Assembly: GCF_000186245.1 (NCBI RefSeq)
Contig: NC_014935.1
Span: 2,037,286-2,101,285 of the forward strand
Direction: 5' to 3'
Source: Nitratifractor salsuginis DSM 16511
GTDB lineage: Bacteria > Campylobacterota > Campylobacteria > Campylobacterales > Sulfurovaceae
Length of the DNA stretch: 64,000 bases
The notes below the pieces were generated by a model. The model saw only the letters and a list, made by a program, of their open reading frames with translations. It ran no database searches and was not told the DNA's origin. Within the stretch, counting starts at the first letter, position 1. Each line of letters opens with the position of its first letter. Positions 22,698-30,895 of the stretch are shown here, piece by piece. Both the position numbers and the translations under genes were made by a program.

Positions 22698-24974
22698 TCA
22701 CTCTCCTGAAAGCTTCCGCTTTAGGAGCTCATTGACTACCCTCGGATTGGCTTTGCCCCCAGTAGCCTTGAGCACTTGCCCAACGAAGAAACCGAAGAGC
22801 CGTTCATTGCCCGCGCGGTATTTCTCCACATTCTCCGGATTGGCGGCGATCACCTCATCGACGATGGGGGCGATCTGATTCGGGTCGCTGATCTGGCGGA
22901 GCCCCCGCTCCTCCACATAGGCCAGAGGGTCCACCCCTTCTCTCTCCATCGCTTCGAAGACCTCTTTGGCGATCTTGCTGGAGATCTCCTCCGCTTCGAT
23001 CATCCCCGCCAATTGGGCGATCTGCTGCGGAGTGAAGCGCAAGGTCTCCACACCTTGCTCCTTGATCGCTTTGGAGACTTCGTTGGCCACCAGGTTGGCC
23101 AGGGTAGAGAGGGCCTCAGTCTCCTCCATCGCCCGCTCGAAGAAGACTGAAAGGGCCTCGTCCCTGGCCAGGATCTCCGCCACAGTGGTCCCCAGGCCCA
23201 ATTCACCCGTGTAACGCTCGAAACGTACCTGCTGCTCGGCGTTCATCGGCGTGACTTCTCCCTCTTTTTGGGGGACTTTGCTCTGCTCTTTCTTCGCCGG
23301 TTTTTGCTCTTTCGCAGCCGGCTTCTTTTGGCTCTTTTTGGCCCAGGAGTCTTTGAGGGGAACGATCCGGTTGAAGACGGGATGCCCCTCCTCGGACGCC
23401 ACCGGATCGAGATAGAAATACCCCTCCCGCTCGAACTGGAAGCGCTCGTCGGGCTTTTCGGCCAGGACGGAGGGCTCGATCAGTGCCTCGGGGATGATCT
23501 TCAGCGAATCGGGGTTGAGGTCTTCGGGCCCCTGGGGATTTTCGACTCTAAAGAGCCGGTCATAGAGCCGCACCTCCACCCGGTCGGCCCGCTTGGCCTC
23601 CACCCACTGGATGGCGCTTTTGACTTTGATGCCGCTGGTATCGCTGCCGCTTCGGGAGTCGGGGTAGTACTCGGCCCGAATCTCTATAATCTCACCCTCC
23701 TCATCCTTGATTACTTCTTTGCAGCGGATGATGTAGGCGTGTTTGAGCCGCACCGGCTGATCGGGGGTGAGGCGGTAGTAGCCCTTGGGGGGATTCTCTT
23801 CGAAGTCGCTTCGATCGATGTATATCTCCCGGGAAAAGGGGAGCTTGCGGCTGCCTTCTTTGGGCACATCGTGGGGGTAGTAGGATGCGTCGATCTCTTC
23901 GGAACCCTCATAATTCTCGATAACCACCTTCAGCGGGTTCAGCACGCACATCACCCGCGGGACCTTGGGGTTGAGGTCGTCCCGGATGGCGAACTCCAGC
24001 AAAGAGACATCCACCACGGAGTTGGCCTTGGCCACCCCGATCATTTCGCAGAAATTGACGATGGATTCGGGGGTGTATCCCCGACGGCGGTATCCGGCGA
24101 TCGTGGGCATACGGGGATCGTCCCAGCCCTCCACCGCTCCCTTTTCCACCAGCTCTCTGAGCTTGCGCTTGCTCATCACGGTATAGTTCATATTGAGCCG
24201 GGCGAACTCGTACTGATGGGGGCGGGGCGGTTTGACCTGCAGGGTATCGAGAATCCAGTCGTAGACTTCCCGGTTGTTCTCGAACTCCAGGGTGCAGAAG
24301 GAGTGGGTGATCCCTTCGATGTAGTCGGAGAGACAGTGGGCGAAGTCATACATCGGATAGATATGCCACGTCTCCCCCGTCCGGTAGTGGGGAGTGTGGC
24401 GGATGCGGTAGAGCAGCGGATCGCGCATCTTCATATTGGGCGAAGCCATATCGATCCTGGCCCGGAGCACGTGGGCCCCCTCGGGGAATTCCCCTTTGCG
24501 CATCCGCTCGAAAAGCTCCAGGTTCTCCTCCACACTGCGCTCGGCATAGACACTGCGCCGCCCGGGCTCGGTCACGGTCCCCCTGTATTCGCGGATCTCC
24601 TCTTCGTTCAGGCTGTCGACGTAGGCTTTGCCCATCCTGATCAGCTCCACAGCATAGTCGTAGAGTCGCCCGAAGTAGTCGGAAGTGAAATAGAAATGCT
24701 CTCCCCAGTCGAAACCCAGCCACTTGACGGCATCTTTGATCGCCTCGACGTAGCGCATCTCCTCCGTCTCGGGGTTGGTATCATCCATCCGCAGATGGCA
24801 GCGCCCGTTGTAATCCCGCGCGATGCCGAAGTTGAGCACGATCGATTTGGCGTGCCCGATATGGGGAAAGCCATTGGGCTCGGGAGGAAAACGGGTGACG
24901 ACCTCTTTGTATTTCCCCTCCGCCAGATCACGTTCTACAATCGCACGCAGAAAATCTTTTCTCTTTTCACTCAT
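22698..24974 (-). CDS. glnS: Glutaminyl-tRNA synthetase with C-terminal YqeY/GatB-tail domain
   Basis: 758 residues. The class I core has 'RFPPEPNGFPHIGHAKSI' (HIGH motif), 'LRMDDTNPE', 'FCTLEFENNREVYDW' (GlnRS type), and 'NYTVMSKRKLREL' (KMSKS loop), followed by the anticodon beta-barrels. A Lys/Gln-rich linker (about 546-576) joins a 182-residue tail ending in 'NPENVEKYRAGNERLFGFFVGQ' and 'VLKATGGKANPRVVNELLKRKL', the GatB/YqeY tail that helps bind tRNA, as in the Deinococcus enzyme. It charges tRNA-Gln directly. Well-studied Campylobacterota make Gln-tRNA through GatCAB, so this may be acquired. The TGA is embedded in a heptad array. Confidence 0.95.
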   Translation of the reverse strand: MSEKRKDFLRAIVERDLAEGKYKEVVTRFPPEPNGFPHIGHAKSIVLNFGIARDYNGRCHLRMDDTNPETEEMRYVEAIKDAVKWLGFDWGEHFYFTSDYFGRLYDYAVELIRMGKAYVDSLNEEEIREYRGTVTEPGRRSVYAERSVEENLELFERMRKGEFPEGAHVLRARIDMASPNMKMRDPLLYRIRHTPHYRTGETWHIYPMYDFAHCLSDYIEGITHSFCTLEFENNREVYDWILDTLQVKPPRPHQYEFARLNMNYTVMSKRKLRELVEKGAVEGWDDPRMPTIAGYRRRGYTPESIVNFCEMIGVAKANSVVDVSLLEFAIRDDLNPKVPRVMCVLNPLKVVIENYEGSEEIDASYYPHDVPKEGSRKLPFSREIYIDRSDFEENPPKGYYRLTPDQPVRLKHAYIIRCKEVIKDEEGEIIEIRAEYYPDSRSGSDTSGIKVKSAIQWVEAKRADRVEVRLYDRLFRVENPQGPEDLNPDSLKIIPEALIEPSVLAEKPDERFQFEREGYFYLDPVASEEGHPVFNRIVPLKDSWAKKSQKKPAAKEQKPAKKEQSKVPQKEGEVTPMNAEQQVRFERYTGELGLGTTVAEILARDEALSVFFERAMEETEALSTLANLVANEVSKAIKEQGVETLRFTPQQIAQLAGMIEAEEISSKIAKEVFEAMEREGVDPLAYVEERGLRQISDPNQIAPIVDEVIAANPENVEKYRAGNERLFGFFVGQVLKATGGKANPRVVNELLKRKLSGE

Positions 24975-25086
24975 AATTTCGGACCTTTTAGTGCTGGTAA
25001 TTTGCTTTGTATTTTATCCAATCATCCTCTGTATAGATGCGCTTCACAACACTCCTACCGCAAAGCGACCCATCTGTGCATAAACT

Positions 25087-26031
25087 CTAATGACCTAAAA
25101 CTTGAAAATAGATCAGCAAAGTCTTCTGGAAAAAATTGTCATTGTCGTCGCTGACCATCACGAAACGATCGGGCCCTACTTTGGCCAAGCCTTCGAAATT
25201 ATCCACAGCCCACCCTTTGGAGCTGTCTAGGCGGGCCAGGGTTTTCGTGGGGCAGAGGCCGTGGCGGCAGCGGTCGATCTGCACTTCCCGCAGGGTGATC
25301 ACCATCGGCTCCAGCAGGCCGTTATAGGCCCGCTCCAGGACCAGAAAGTTCCCATTGTCCAGAACCTCCAGGGCGGTAATGGCACTATGGCGTTCTTTCC
25401 CACGCCTAAAGCTCCATTGCCGACCCCGGAGGGAGTAGAGATGCTGCAGACTCTTTTTCGACGCTTTGACCGGATACTCCGCAGCGGTCACCAGCCCGTA
25501 TTTCGGATGCCAGGCCAGGGCTTCGAGCCCCTTGTTTTTGCTGCGGAACCTGCTCTGCCGATCGATGACGCGCGGGAGGGGCAAATATTTGACGATCCGG
25601 CCGTCATAGGTGATGCGGGCGATACGGGGCTTTTCCTCGAAGCTGACATAAAGCCGCCCTTTCCCGTCCAGTGCAAGCCCTTCACTGTCCCGACGCCATT
25701 TTTTGAGTTTTTTTCCGTTTTTCCTGCGAAGTCTCGAGGCATCGAGGGGGGTCAGTTCACGTATCTTCTCCGGCCCGAAGAGGGCGCGGAAACGAAAAAG
25801 CTTCCCTTCGTCGCTGACCATAAAAAGCCAGTGGCGCTTTTTCAGATAGGCCAGATCGGAGATTTCGGCGAAGTGTTTCCCGTCGATCTCGGGGTAGATC
25901 AGCTCTTTCTGATCCAGGATCCGCAGAGATCCGACCCGATCGCTCTTTTGCCCCTCAGGACAGATATTGACCGGATAGACTTCCGCCGACACGAAGCTCC
26001 AGAGCCCCAGGAGCAGCAGGAGAATGCGCAC
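25087..26031 (-). CDS. Esterase-like activity of phytase family, exported protein
   Basis: 314 residues from a GTG start just after the lspA stop, with AGGGG upstream. Signal peptide MRILLLLLGLWSFVSA. The beta-propeller-like phytase-like domain has 'EISDLAYLKKRHWLFMVSDE', 'DSEGLALDGKGRLYVSFEEK', 'NKGLEALAWHPKYGLVTAAE' and 'DNFEGLAKVGPDRFVMVSDD'. Many members are periplasmic proteins of unknown substrate. It is last in the glmM-lspA operon, which suggests co-transcription rather than shared function. Confidence 0.85.
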   Translation of the reverse strand: MRILLLLLGLWSFVSAEVYPVNICPEGQKSDRVGSLRILDQKELIYPEIDGKHFAEISDLAYLKKRHWLFMVSDEGKLFRFRALFGPEKIRELTPLDASRLRRKNGKKLKKWRRDSEGLALDGKGRLYVSFEEKPRIARITYDGRIVKYLPLPRVIDRQSRFRSKNKGLEALAWHPKYGLVTAAEYPVKASKKSLQHLYSLRGRQWSFRRGKERHSAITALEVLDNGNFLVLERAYNGLLEPMVITLREVQIDRCRHGLCPTKTLARLDSSKGWAVDNFEGLAKVGPDRFVMVSDDNDNFFQKTLLIYFQVLGH

Positions 26032-26032
26032 T

Positions 26033-26479
26033 TTAACCCCTGGAGCGCCGATGCTCGCGCCAGCCGCTCCAGAGCAGCCAGGCGATGGAGAGGTCGATCA
26101 TTACATCGGCATAGTTAAACACGGCAAAGTCGAATCCGCAGTGCCAATAGACATAATCCACCACCGCCCCGTGGGCGAAACGGTCCCAGAGATTCCCCGC
26201 CGCAGCCCCCAGCAAAAGGCCCAGAGCAAAAGCGTGGCGGCGGATCCACCCTTCCCGGAGGAAAAAGAGAAAGAGCCCGCCGACAAGCAGAAGCTGCAAC
26301 CACTTAAGCCAGGAGCCGAGAAAGGCAAAAAGGCTGAAAGCCACCCCCCGATTGAGATGGAGTTCCAAAGAGAGGCAGCGGCTCTGCCACTGGTAGCCTT
26401 CCAAAAAGAGTTCCTTGATCCCCTGATCGATGATGAAAGTCCCCAGCGCCGCCAGGAAAAAGACCGCCCAGTTCCTCAC
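26033..26479 (-). CDS. lspA: Lipoprotein signal peptidase (signal peptidase II)
   Basis: 148 residues, four membrane spans. Conserved '[16 protein letters not shown]' and '[15 protein letters not shown]' carry the catalytic aspartates (D108 and D125). It cleaves prolipoproteins after lipidation at the inner membrane. The window has a lipobox protein (the L,D-transpeptidase at 14791) as an example client. GTG start overlaps the glmM stop (GTGA), so it is coupled. Confidence 0.96.
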   Translation of the reverse strand: MRNWAVFFLAALGTFIIDQGIKELFLEGYQWQSRCLSLELHLNRGVAFSLFAFLGSWLKWLQLLLVGGLFLFFLREGWIRRHAFALGLLLGAAAGNLWDRFAHGAVVDYVYWHCGFDFAVFNYADVMIDLSIAWLLWSGWREHRRSRG

Positions 26480-27822
26480 CGGACCAATTCCCGCCGGAAG
26501 AGAGCTTCCGCCTCCTCCATCGCCTCTTCCAGGGCTTGGGCATCTTTGCCTTCGATGAGGAGGCGGATTTTATTCTCCGTCCCGGAATAGCGGAAGAGGT
26601 GACGCATCCCGGCCGCTTCGATCTTTTCTTGAAGCTCCGCCAGCCCCCGGATCTCCTCCAGCGGCCGTTTCGTCGCTACATTCAGATTGACCAGTTTCTG
26701 GGGATAGAGTTCGAAAGGGTTGAAGGCTTCGCTGGCCCGTTTGCCGCTGCTGACCAGATAGGCCAGAGCCTGTAGGGCGCTGGAGATCCCGTCGCCGGTC
26801 TTGGCAAAATCGCTGAAGATGATGTGCCCGCTCTGCTCCCCGCCGAAGTTGAGCCCTTTTGACTGCATCATCTCCACCACGTTTTTGTCTCCCACGGCAC
26901 TGCGGTAGAGGGTGATAGCGTGCCGGGCCAGATAGTCGTCAAGCGCCTGGTTGCTCATCACGGTCGCGACCATTCCGTCGTTGCGCAAGGTGCCCTGCTC
27001 TTTGAGATAAATCGCCAGGACCCCCATCAGCTTGTCCCCGTCGATCACTTCACCCCGCTCATCCACCATCACCAGACGGTCGGCATCCCCATCCAGGGCC
27101 ACCCCCACGTCGGCCCGGTAGCGCAGGACCTCTTTGGCCAGATATTCCGGGTGCATCGCCCCGCACCCTTCGTTGATGTTGAAACCGTTGGGCTCATCGC
27201 CGAGGACCACCACATCGGCCCCCAGTTCGCTCAAAACCGTGGGGGCCACCCGGTAGCCCGCCCCGTTGGCGCAGTCGACGACCACCCGCAGTCCGGAGAG
27301 GGTCAGGGATCTCGGAAAGGAGTTTTTGATGTGGACGATGTAGCGTCCGATCACATCGTCGATCCGCTTCGATTTGCCGATCTCTTTCCCGGTCTTCTGG
27401 GCCCTGGCGATCGCCTCGTCGTCCTGATAGATCGCTTCGATCTTCTCTTCGACTTCCCGATTCAGCTTGTTCCCCTCGGCATCGAAAAACTTGATCCCGT
27501 TATCATAATAGGGGTTGTGGCTGGCGCTGATCATAATTCCGGCATCACAGCGCATATTTTCGGTCAGGAAAGCCACCGCCGGTGTCGGCATCGGCCCGAT
27601 CTGGATCACATCGTACCCCACGGCGGTCAAGCCGGAGACGATAGCGTTTTCGATCATATAGCCGCTGCGGCGCGTATCTTTGCCCACCAGAATCTTGTTG
27701 GTCCGTGAATGGGGGCGGAAATAGGCTCCTGTCGCCATCGCCAAGCGCATCGCCGCCGGTGCCGAGACTTTGACCCCTGCCTTGCCCCGCACCCCATCCG
27801 TACCGAACAGTTTTCCCATCAT
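26476..27822 (-). CDS. glmM: Phosphoglucosamine mutase
   Basis: 448 residues. '[14 protein letters not shown]' N-terminus, phosphoserine S101 in '[19 protein letters not shown]', Mg-binding '[14 protein letters not shown]', sugar-binding '[19 protein letters not shown]' and phosphate-binding '[15 protein letters not shown]'. It interconverts glucosamine-6-phosphate and glucosamine-1-phosphate, feeding UDP-GlcNAc for peptidoglycan and lipid A. Two adjacent ATG codons open the gene; AAGGGA precedes. lspA is translationally coupled. Confidence 0.97.
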   Translation of the reverse strand: MMGKLFGTDGVRGKAGVKVSAPAAMRLAMATGAYFRPHSRTNKILVGKDTRRSGYMIENAIVSGLTAVGYDVIQIGPMPTPAVAFLTENMRCDAGIMISASHNPYYDNGIKFFDAEGNKLNREVEEKIEAIYQDDEAIARAQKTGKEIGKSKRIDDVIGRYIVHIKNSFPRSLTLSGLRVVVDCANGAGYRVAPTVLSELGADVVVLGDEPNGFNINEGCGAMHPEYLAKEVLRYRADVGVALDGDADRLVMVDERGEVIDGDKLMGVLAIYLKEQGTLRNDGMVATVMSNQALDDYLARHAITLYRSAVGDKNVVEMMQSKGLNFGGEQSGHIIFSDFAKTGDGISSALQALAYLVSSGKRASEAFNPFELYPQKLVNLNVATKRPLEEIRGLAELQEKIEAAGMRHLFRYSGTENKIRLLIEGKDAQALEEAMEEAEALFRRELVR

Positions 27823-28002
27823 CGTTCCCTTCTTACTTCAAATCGAGCTTTTTTGAGAGATATTCTATCCAAAGGGGAGGATTTTTTCACTTTTTCATTT
27901 TCGATTTAGCTTTTTTTGGGTAATATTCGCCCACTCAATAGACCCTGCATCCAGGCAGACTATTTCCGAAGCAGAATATTTTCAAATAAAAGGACTGAGT
28001 TT

Positions 28003-28272
28003 ATGGCACATCACAAGTCAGCGAAAAAACGCATCAAGCAGACCGTCAAGAAGACTGAGCGCAACCGCTATTACCGCACCCGGATGAAGAACATCATCCG
28101 CGCCGTCCGCGAAGCGGCAGAGGCCGGAGACAAAGAGAAGGCGCTGGAGGCGTTCAAAATCGCCAACAAGCAGCTCCACCATTACGTGAGCAAAGGCTTC
28201 CTCAAAAAGCAGACCGCTTCCCGCAAGGTCAGCCGCCTGCACAAGCTGGTCAACAACATCGAAGCCGCCTAA
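28003..28272 (+). CDS. rpsT: 30S ribosomal protein S20
   Basis: 89 residues from ATG 28003, with AAAAGGA upstream. '[20 protein letters not shown]' and '[18 protein letters not shown]' are typical, with the C-terminal helix '[22 protein letters not shown]'. It binds 16S rRNA early in 30S assembly. It is followed by a small terminator and then prfA, a common neighbour. Confidence 0.97.
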   Translation: MAHHKSAKKRIKQTVKKTERNRYYRTRMKNIIRAVREAAEAGDKEKALEAFKIANKQLHHYVSKGFLKKQTASRKVSRLHKLVNNIEAA

Positions 28273-28303
28273 CCTCCCCTCCCCCATCCAATCTGTATAC
28301 CCT

Positions 28304-28327
28304 CCCGGTTTTGTGCCGGGATTTTTT
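28304..28327 (+). terminator. Intrinsic terminator/attenuator between rpsT and prfA
   Basis: CCCGG (28304-28308) pairs with CCGGG (28316-28320), followed by A and six T. The stem is short, so read-through into prfA is likely. Confidence 0.7.
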
Positions 28328-28354
28328 CCTATTTCTATTTTTCAGGACTGAATA

Positions 28355-29422
28355 ATGTTCAAAGAGAAACTTCAGCCGTTTATCGACCGCTACGAAGAGA
28401 TCAACCGCCTTCTGAGTTCTCCCGAGATCGCCGCCGATGTCAAAAAGATGACCGAGCTCAGCAAAGAGCAATCCTCCATCGCCCCGCTGGTGGAAAAGGC
28501 ACAAAAATATCTGGAGATCAGCGAAGCGATCGAAGAGAACAAGGCGATGCTCTCCGATCCCGAATTCGGAGAACTGGCCAAAGAGGAGCTCTCCGAGCTG
28601 GAACCTCAACTGCCCAGGCTCGAAGAGGAGATCAAAGTCCTGATGATCCCCAAAGACCCCAACGACGATAAAAACATTTACCTGGAGCTGAGAGCCGGGG
28701 CCGGCGGGGACGAGAGCGCCCTCTTCGTCGAGGATATGTTCAAAATGTATCTGCGTTTCGCCGAGCGCCAGGGGTGGAAAGTTGAGATCGTCAGCTCCTC
28801 CGAAGGGACCGCCGGCGGCTACAAAGAGCTCATCGCCCTGGTCAAAGGCGAAGGGGTCTATAGCAAACTCAAATTCGAAGCCGGCACCCACCGGGTCCAG
28901 CGGGTCCCCGCCACCGAAACCCAGGGGCGGGTCCACACCTCCGCCATCACCGTCGCCGTGATCCCCGAGGTGGAGGATGTGGAGATCGACATCAAACCCA
29001 ACGAGATCAAGATGGATGTCTACCGCTCCAGCGGATGCGGCGGCCAGAGCGTCAACACCACCGACTCCGCCGTCCGCCTCACCCACCTCCCCACTGGCAT
29101 CGTCGTCGCCATCCAGGATGAGAAATCCCAGCACAAAAACCGGGACAAAGCGATGAAGGTCCTCAAAGCGAGGGTCCACGAAGCGATGATGCGCGAACAG
29201 ATGGAGGAGACCGCCGGGCAGCGCAAACTCCAGGTGGGCTCCGGAGACCGCAGCGAAAAGATCCGCACCTACAACTACCCCCAAAACCGCATCACCGACC
29301 ACCGCATCGGCCTGACCCTCTACGCCCTGGACGATGTGATGAACAACGGCACCCTGGAACAGGTCATCGACCCCCTCATCGCCCACGCCCAGGCGGAAGC
29401 TATCCAGGAGGCCGGTTTATAA
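28355..29422 (+). CDS. prfA: Peptide chain release factor 1
   Basis: 355 residues. The catalytic GGQ lies near residue 228 in '[20 protein letters not shown]', and the stop-codon-reading PxT region is '[19 protein letters not shown]'. It releases peptides at UAA and UAG. Its final codons (IQEAGL) and TAA form the left half of a 32-bp perfect palindrome. Confidence 0.97.
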   Translation: MFKEKLQPFIDRYEEINRLLSSPEIAADVKKMTELSKEQSSIAPLVEKAQKYLEISEAIEENKAMLSDPEFGELAKEELSELEPQLPRLEEEIKVLMIPKDPNDDKNIYLELRAGAGGDESALFVEDMFKMYLRFAERQGWKVEIVSSSEGTAGGYKELIALVKGEGVYSKLKFEAGTHRVQRVPATETQGRVHTSAITVAVIPEVEDVEIDIKPNEIKMDVYRSSGCGGQSVNTTDSAVRLTHLPTGIVVAIQDEKSQHKNRDKAMKVLKARVHEAMMREQMEETAGQRKLQVGSGDRSEKIRTYNYPQNRITDHRIGLTLYALDDVMNNGTLEQVIDPLIAHAQAEAIQEAGL

Positions 29423-29435
29423 ACCGGCCTCCTGG
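29404..29435 (+). terminator. 32-bp perfect palindrome spanning the prfA stop codon
   Basis: The sequence 29404-29435 equals its own reverse complement; the TAA (29420-29422) is at its centre. There is no T-run directly after it; a second hairpin terminator follows at 29475. It may block 3' exonucleases or aid termination. Confidence 0.75.
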
Positions 29436-29470
29436 AGTGAGGAACGAGGAATTAGGAGAGAGGAACTACG
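29436..29470. repeat. Heptanucleotide array (GAGGAAC type)
   Basis: Degenerate units GTGAGGA, ACGAGGA, ATTAGGA, GAGAGGA, ACTACGG in 7-bp phase separate the prfA palindrome from the GCGTTGC terminator. Confidence 0.65.
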
Positions 29471-29474
29471 GTTT

Positions 29475-29496
29475 GCGTTGCTTCGCAACGCTTTTT
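29475..29496 (+). terminator. Intrinsic terminator, GCGTTGC module copy 4
   Basis: GCGTTGC-TTC-GCAACGC followed by five T, 53 bp after the prfA stop. Another 7-bp array (TTAACAC, TTAGCAC, ATAACAC at 29499-29520) follows it. Confidence 0.85.
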
Positions 29497-29529
29497 CTTA
29501 ACACTTAGCACATAACACAAAATGGCCCA

Positions 29530-30894
29530 TCATCGTCCCGCGATGCCGAGCTTTCTCTCAAAGCCTTTCACCCCGCTCAGCAGCCAGATCTTTGCCCTCT
29601 GGACCCGGATCTGACTCCGGATTGCAGCGGCACGGGCACGAGCCCTGGCCAGATCGGCGATGGAGCGGCTCAGCTCATCGGCACTGGCGAGCTGATTGTC
29701 AAAACGACCCAGTGTCAGCTTGTAATACTCCTCCTGGGCCTTCACCTGCATCCGGGCGCTCCTGAATTTGGAACGCAAAGCCCTCAGTTCGGTAAAGGCG
29801 TTGTCGATCTCCGTAGCGACCCGCCAGCGATAATCCAACAGGGATGAAGCGGCGGAAAGCTTCTTGTATCGGGCTGCCTCCACCGTATGCCGATCGCTGC
29901 CGCCGTTGAAGAGATTCCAGGAGACATTGACTCCCAGATAACTCTGGTCGGCATTGGTAAATCCGTCCCCGTTCAGCGCTAAAGTATCCCCGTGCCGCTT
30001 GAGCCCCGCCGCCACACCGACGGTAGGATAGTAGCGGCTTTCGGCCAGACGGATCTGGGCGTCATCGACCCTCAGGAGCGTCTGAAGCACCCGGATATCA
30101 CTGCGATAGCGGTAAGCCAGTTTTTTCACCCTCTTTCTGGAGGAGGGATCGGGCAGAGGGATCGAACCGTGAATGGAGTGCACCGTTGTCCCGCTGAGAT
30201 AGGAGAGTTGATTAAGCAGCTGTTCTTTTTGGGATTCGGTTTGCGTTATGGCCGCCTCTACGTCATAGACTTTCGCCTTGATATTATAAAGATCCGCCGG
30301 AGGAAGCAGGCCGTGCTTATAGAACCCCTCCGCTTTTTTCAGGGCACTAAGCGTCGCACGTTTTGCCTCTCTCTCGGCCGCCAGAGCCGCTTCGGTCGCT
30401 TCGATGGCTCCGTAGAGCTGCGTCGCGTTCAGGATCAGGTTGCGGCGCAGATCCTGAACCTTCAGCTTCGCCCGCTGGGCCTCCAGGCGGCTCCGCTCGA
30501 TCTGTGCACTGATGGCGAAGCCGGTAAAAAGCGGATAACTCAGACGTAACTCCCCGACGAATTGGCGGGTTTTCCCCATAGGCAGCGGTTGGCTAGGAAA
30601 CATAGGAAAATGCAATATCATCTCGGGGGTATCTTTGAGCCACGCCCCCTGCACCGAGAGATCGATACTGGGCAGGTTCTTCCCCTCAGCCGCCGACGCC
30701 ATCTCCCCCGCTGCGCGCTCCATCAGTTTCGCACTCTGCATCGCGGGCGTTTCGGCGATATGCCGGATGATCTCACGATAGCTCTGGGCCTGAACCGAAA
30801 GCGTCCCCAGCAACGAAGATACGAACAAAAGAGCTGCCGGCCCTCGCCGCAAACTCCCCCCAATGCCCAATGCCCAATGCCCAATGCCTCTCAT
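29530..30894 (-). CDS. TolC-family outer-membrane efflux protein
   Basis: 454 residues from ATG 30894, which has AAGGAG 5 bp upstream and follows the MFS stop by 1 bp. A signal peptide is followed by two outer-membrane efflux repeats with long coiled helices ('AAEREAKRATLSALKKAEGF', 'LTLGRFDNQLASADELSRSI') and the beta-strand 'YLGVNVSWNLFNGGS'. It should form the outer-membrane exit duct for the MFP-MFS pump upstream. The first dozen codons (MRGIGHWALGIGG) are read from a GGCATTG heptad array, so the signal-peptide n-region is repeat-derived. Confidence 0.92.
   Translation of the reverse strand: MRGIGHWALGIGGSLRRGPAALLFVSSLLGTLSVQAQSYREIIRHIAETPAMQSAKLMERAAGEMASAAEGKNLPSIDLSVQGAWLKDTPEMILHFPMFPSQPLPMGKTRQFVGELRLSYPLFTGFAISAQIERSRLEAQRAKLKVQDLRRNLILNATQLYGAIEATEAALAAEREAKRATLSALKKAEGFYKHGLLPPADLYNIKAKVYDVEAAITQTESQKEQLLNQLSYLSGTTVHSIHGSIPLPDPSSRKRVKKLAYRYRSDIRVLQTLLRVDDAQIRLAESRYYPTVGVAAGLKRHGDTLALNGDGFTNADQSYLGVNVSWNLFNGGSDRHTVEAARYKKLSAASSLLDYRWRVATEIDNAFTELRALRSKFRSARMQVKAQEEYYKLTLGRFDNQLASADELSRSIADLARARARAAAIRSQIRVQRAKIWLLSGVKGFERKLGIAGR
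30859..30890. repeat. Heptanucleotide array (CAATGCC) in the TolC-family start region
   Basis: Plus-strand units CAATGCC, CAATGCC, CAATGCC, CAATGCC, nearly perfect. Read on the minus strand they encode the first residues after the start Met of the TolC-family protein. Confidence 0.85.
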
Positions 30895-30895
30895 A

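Noticed and set aside
23268..25154. 628-codon open frame antisense to GlnRS
   Set aside because: Antisense shadow with no recognisable domain; GlnRS on the other strand is unmistakable.
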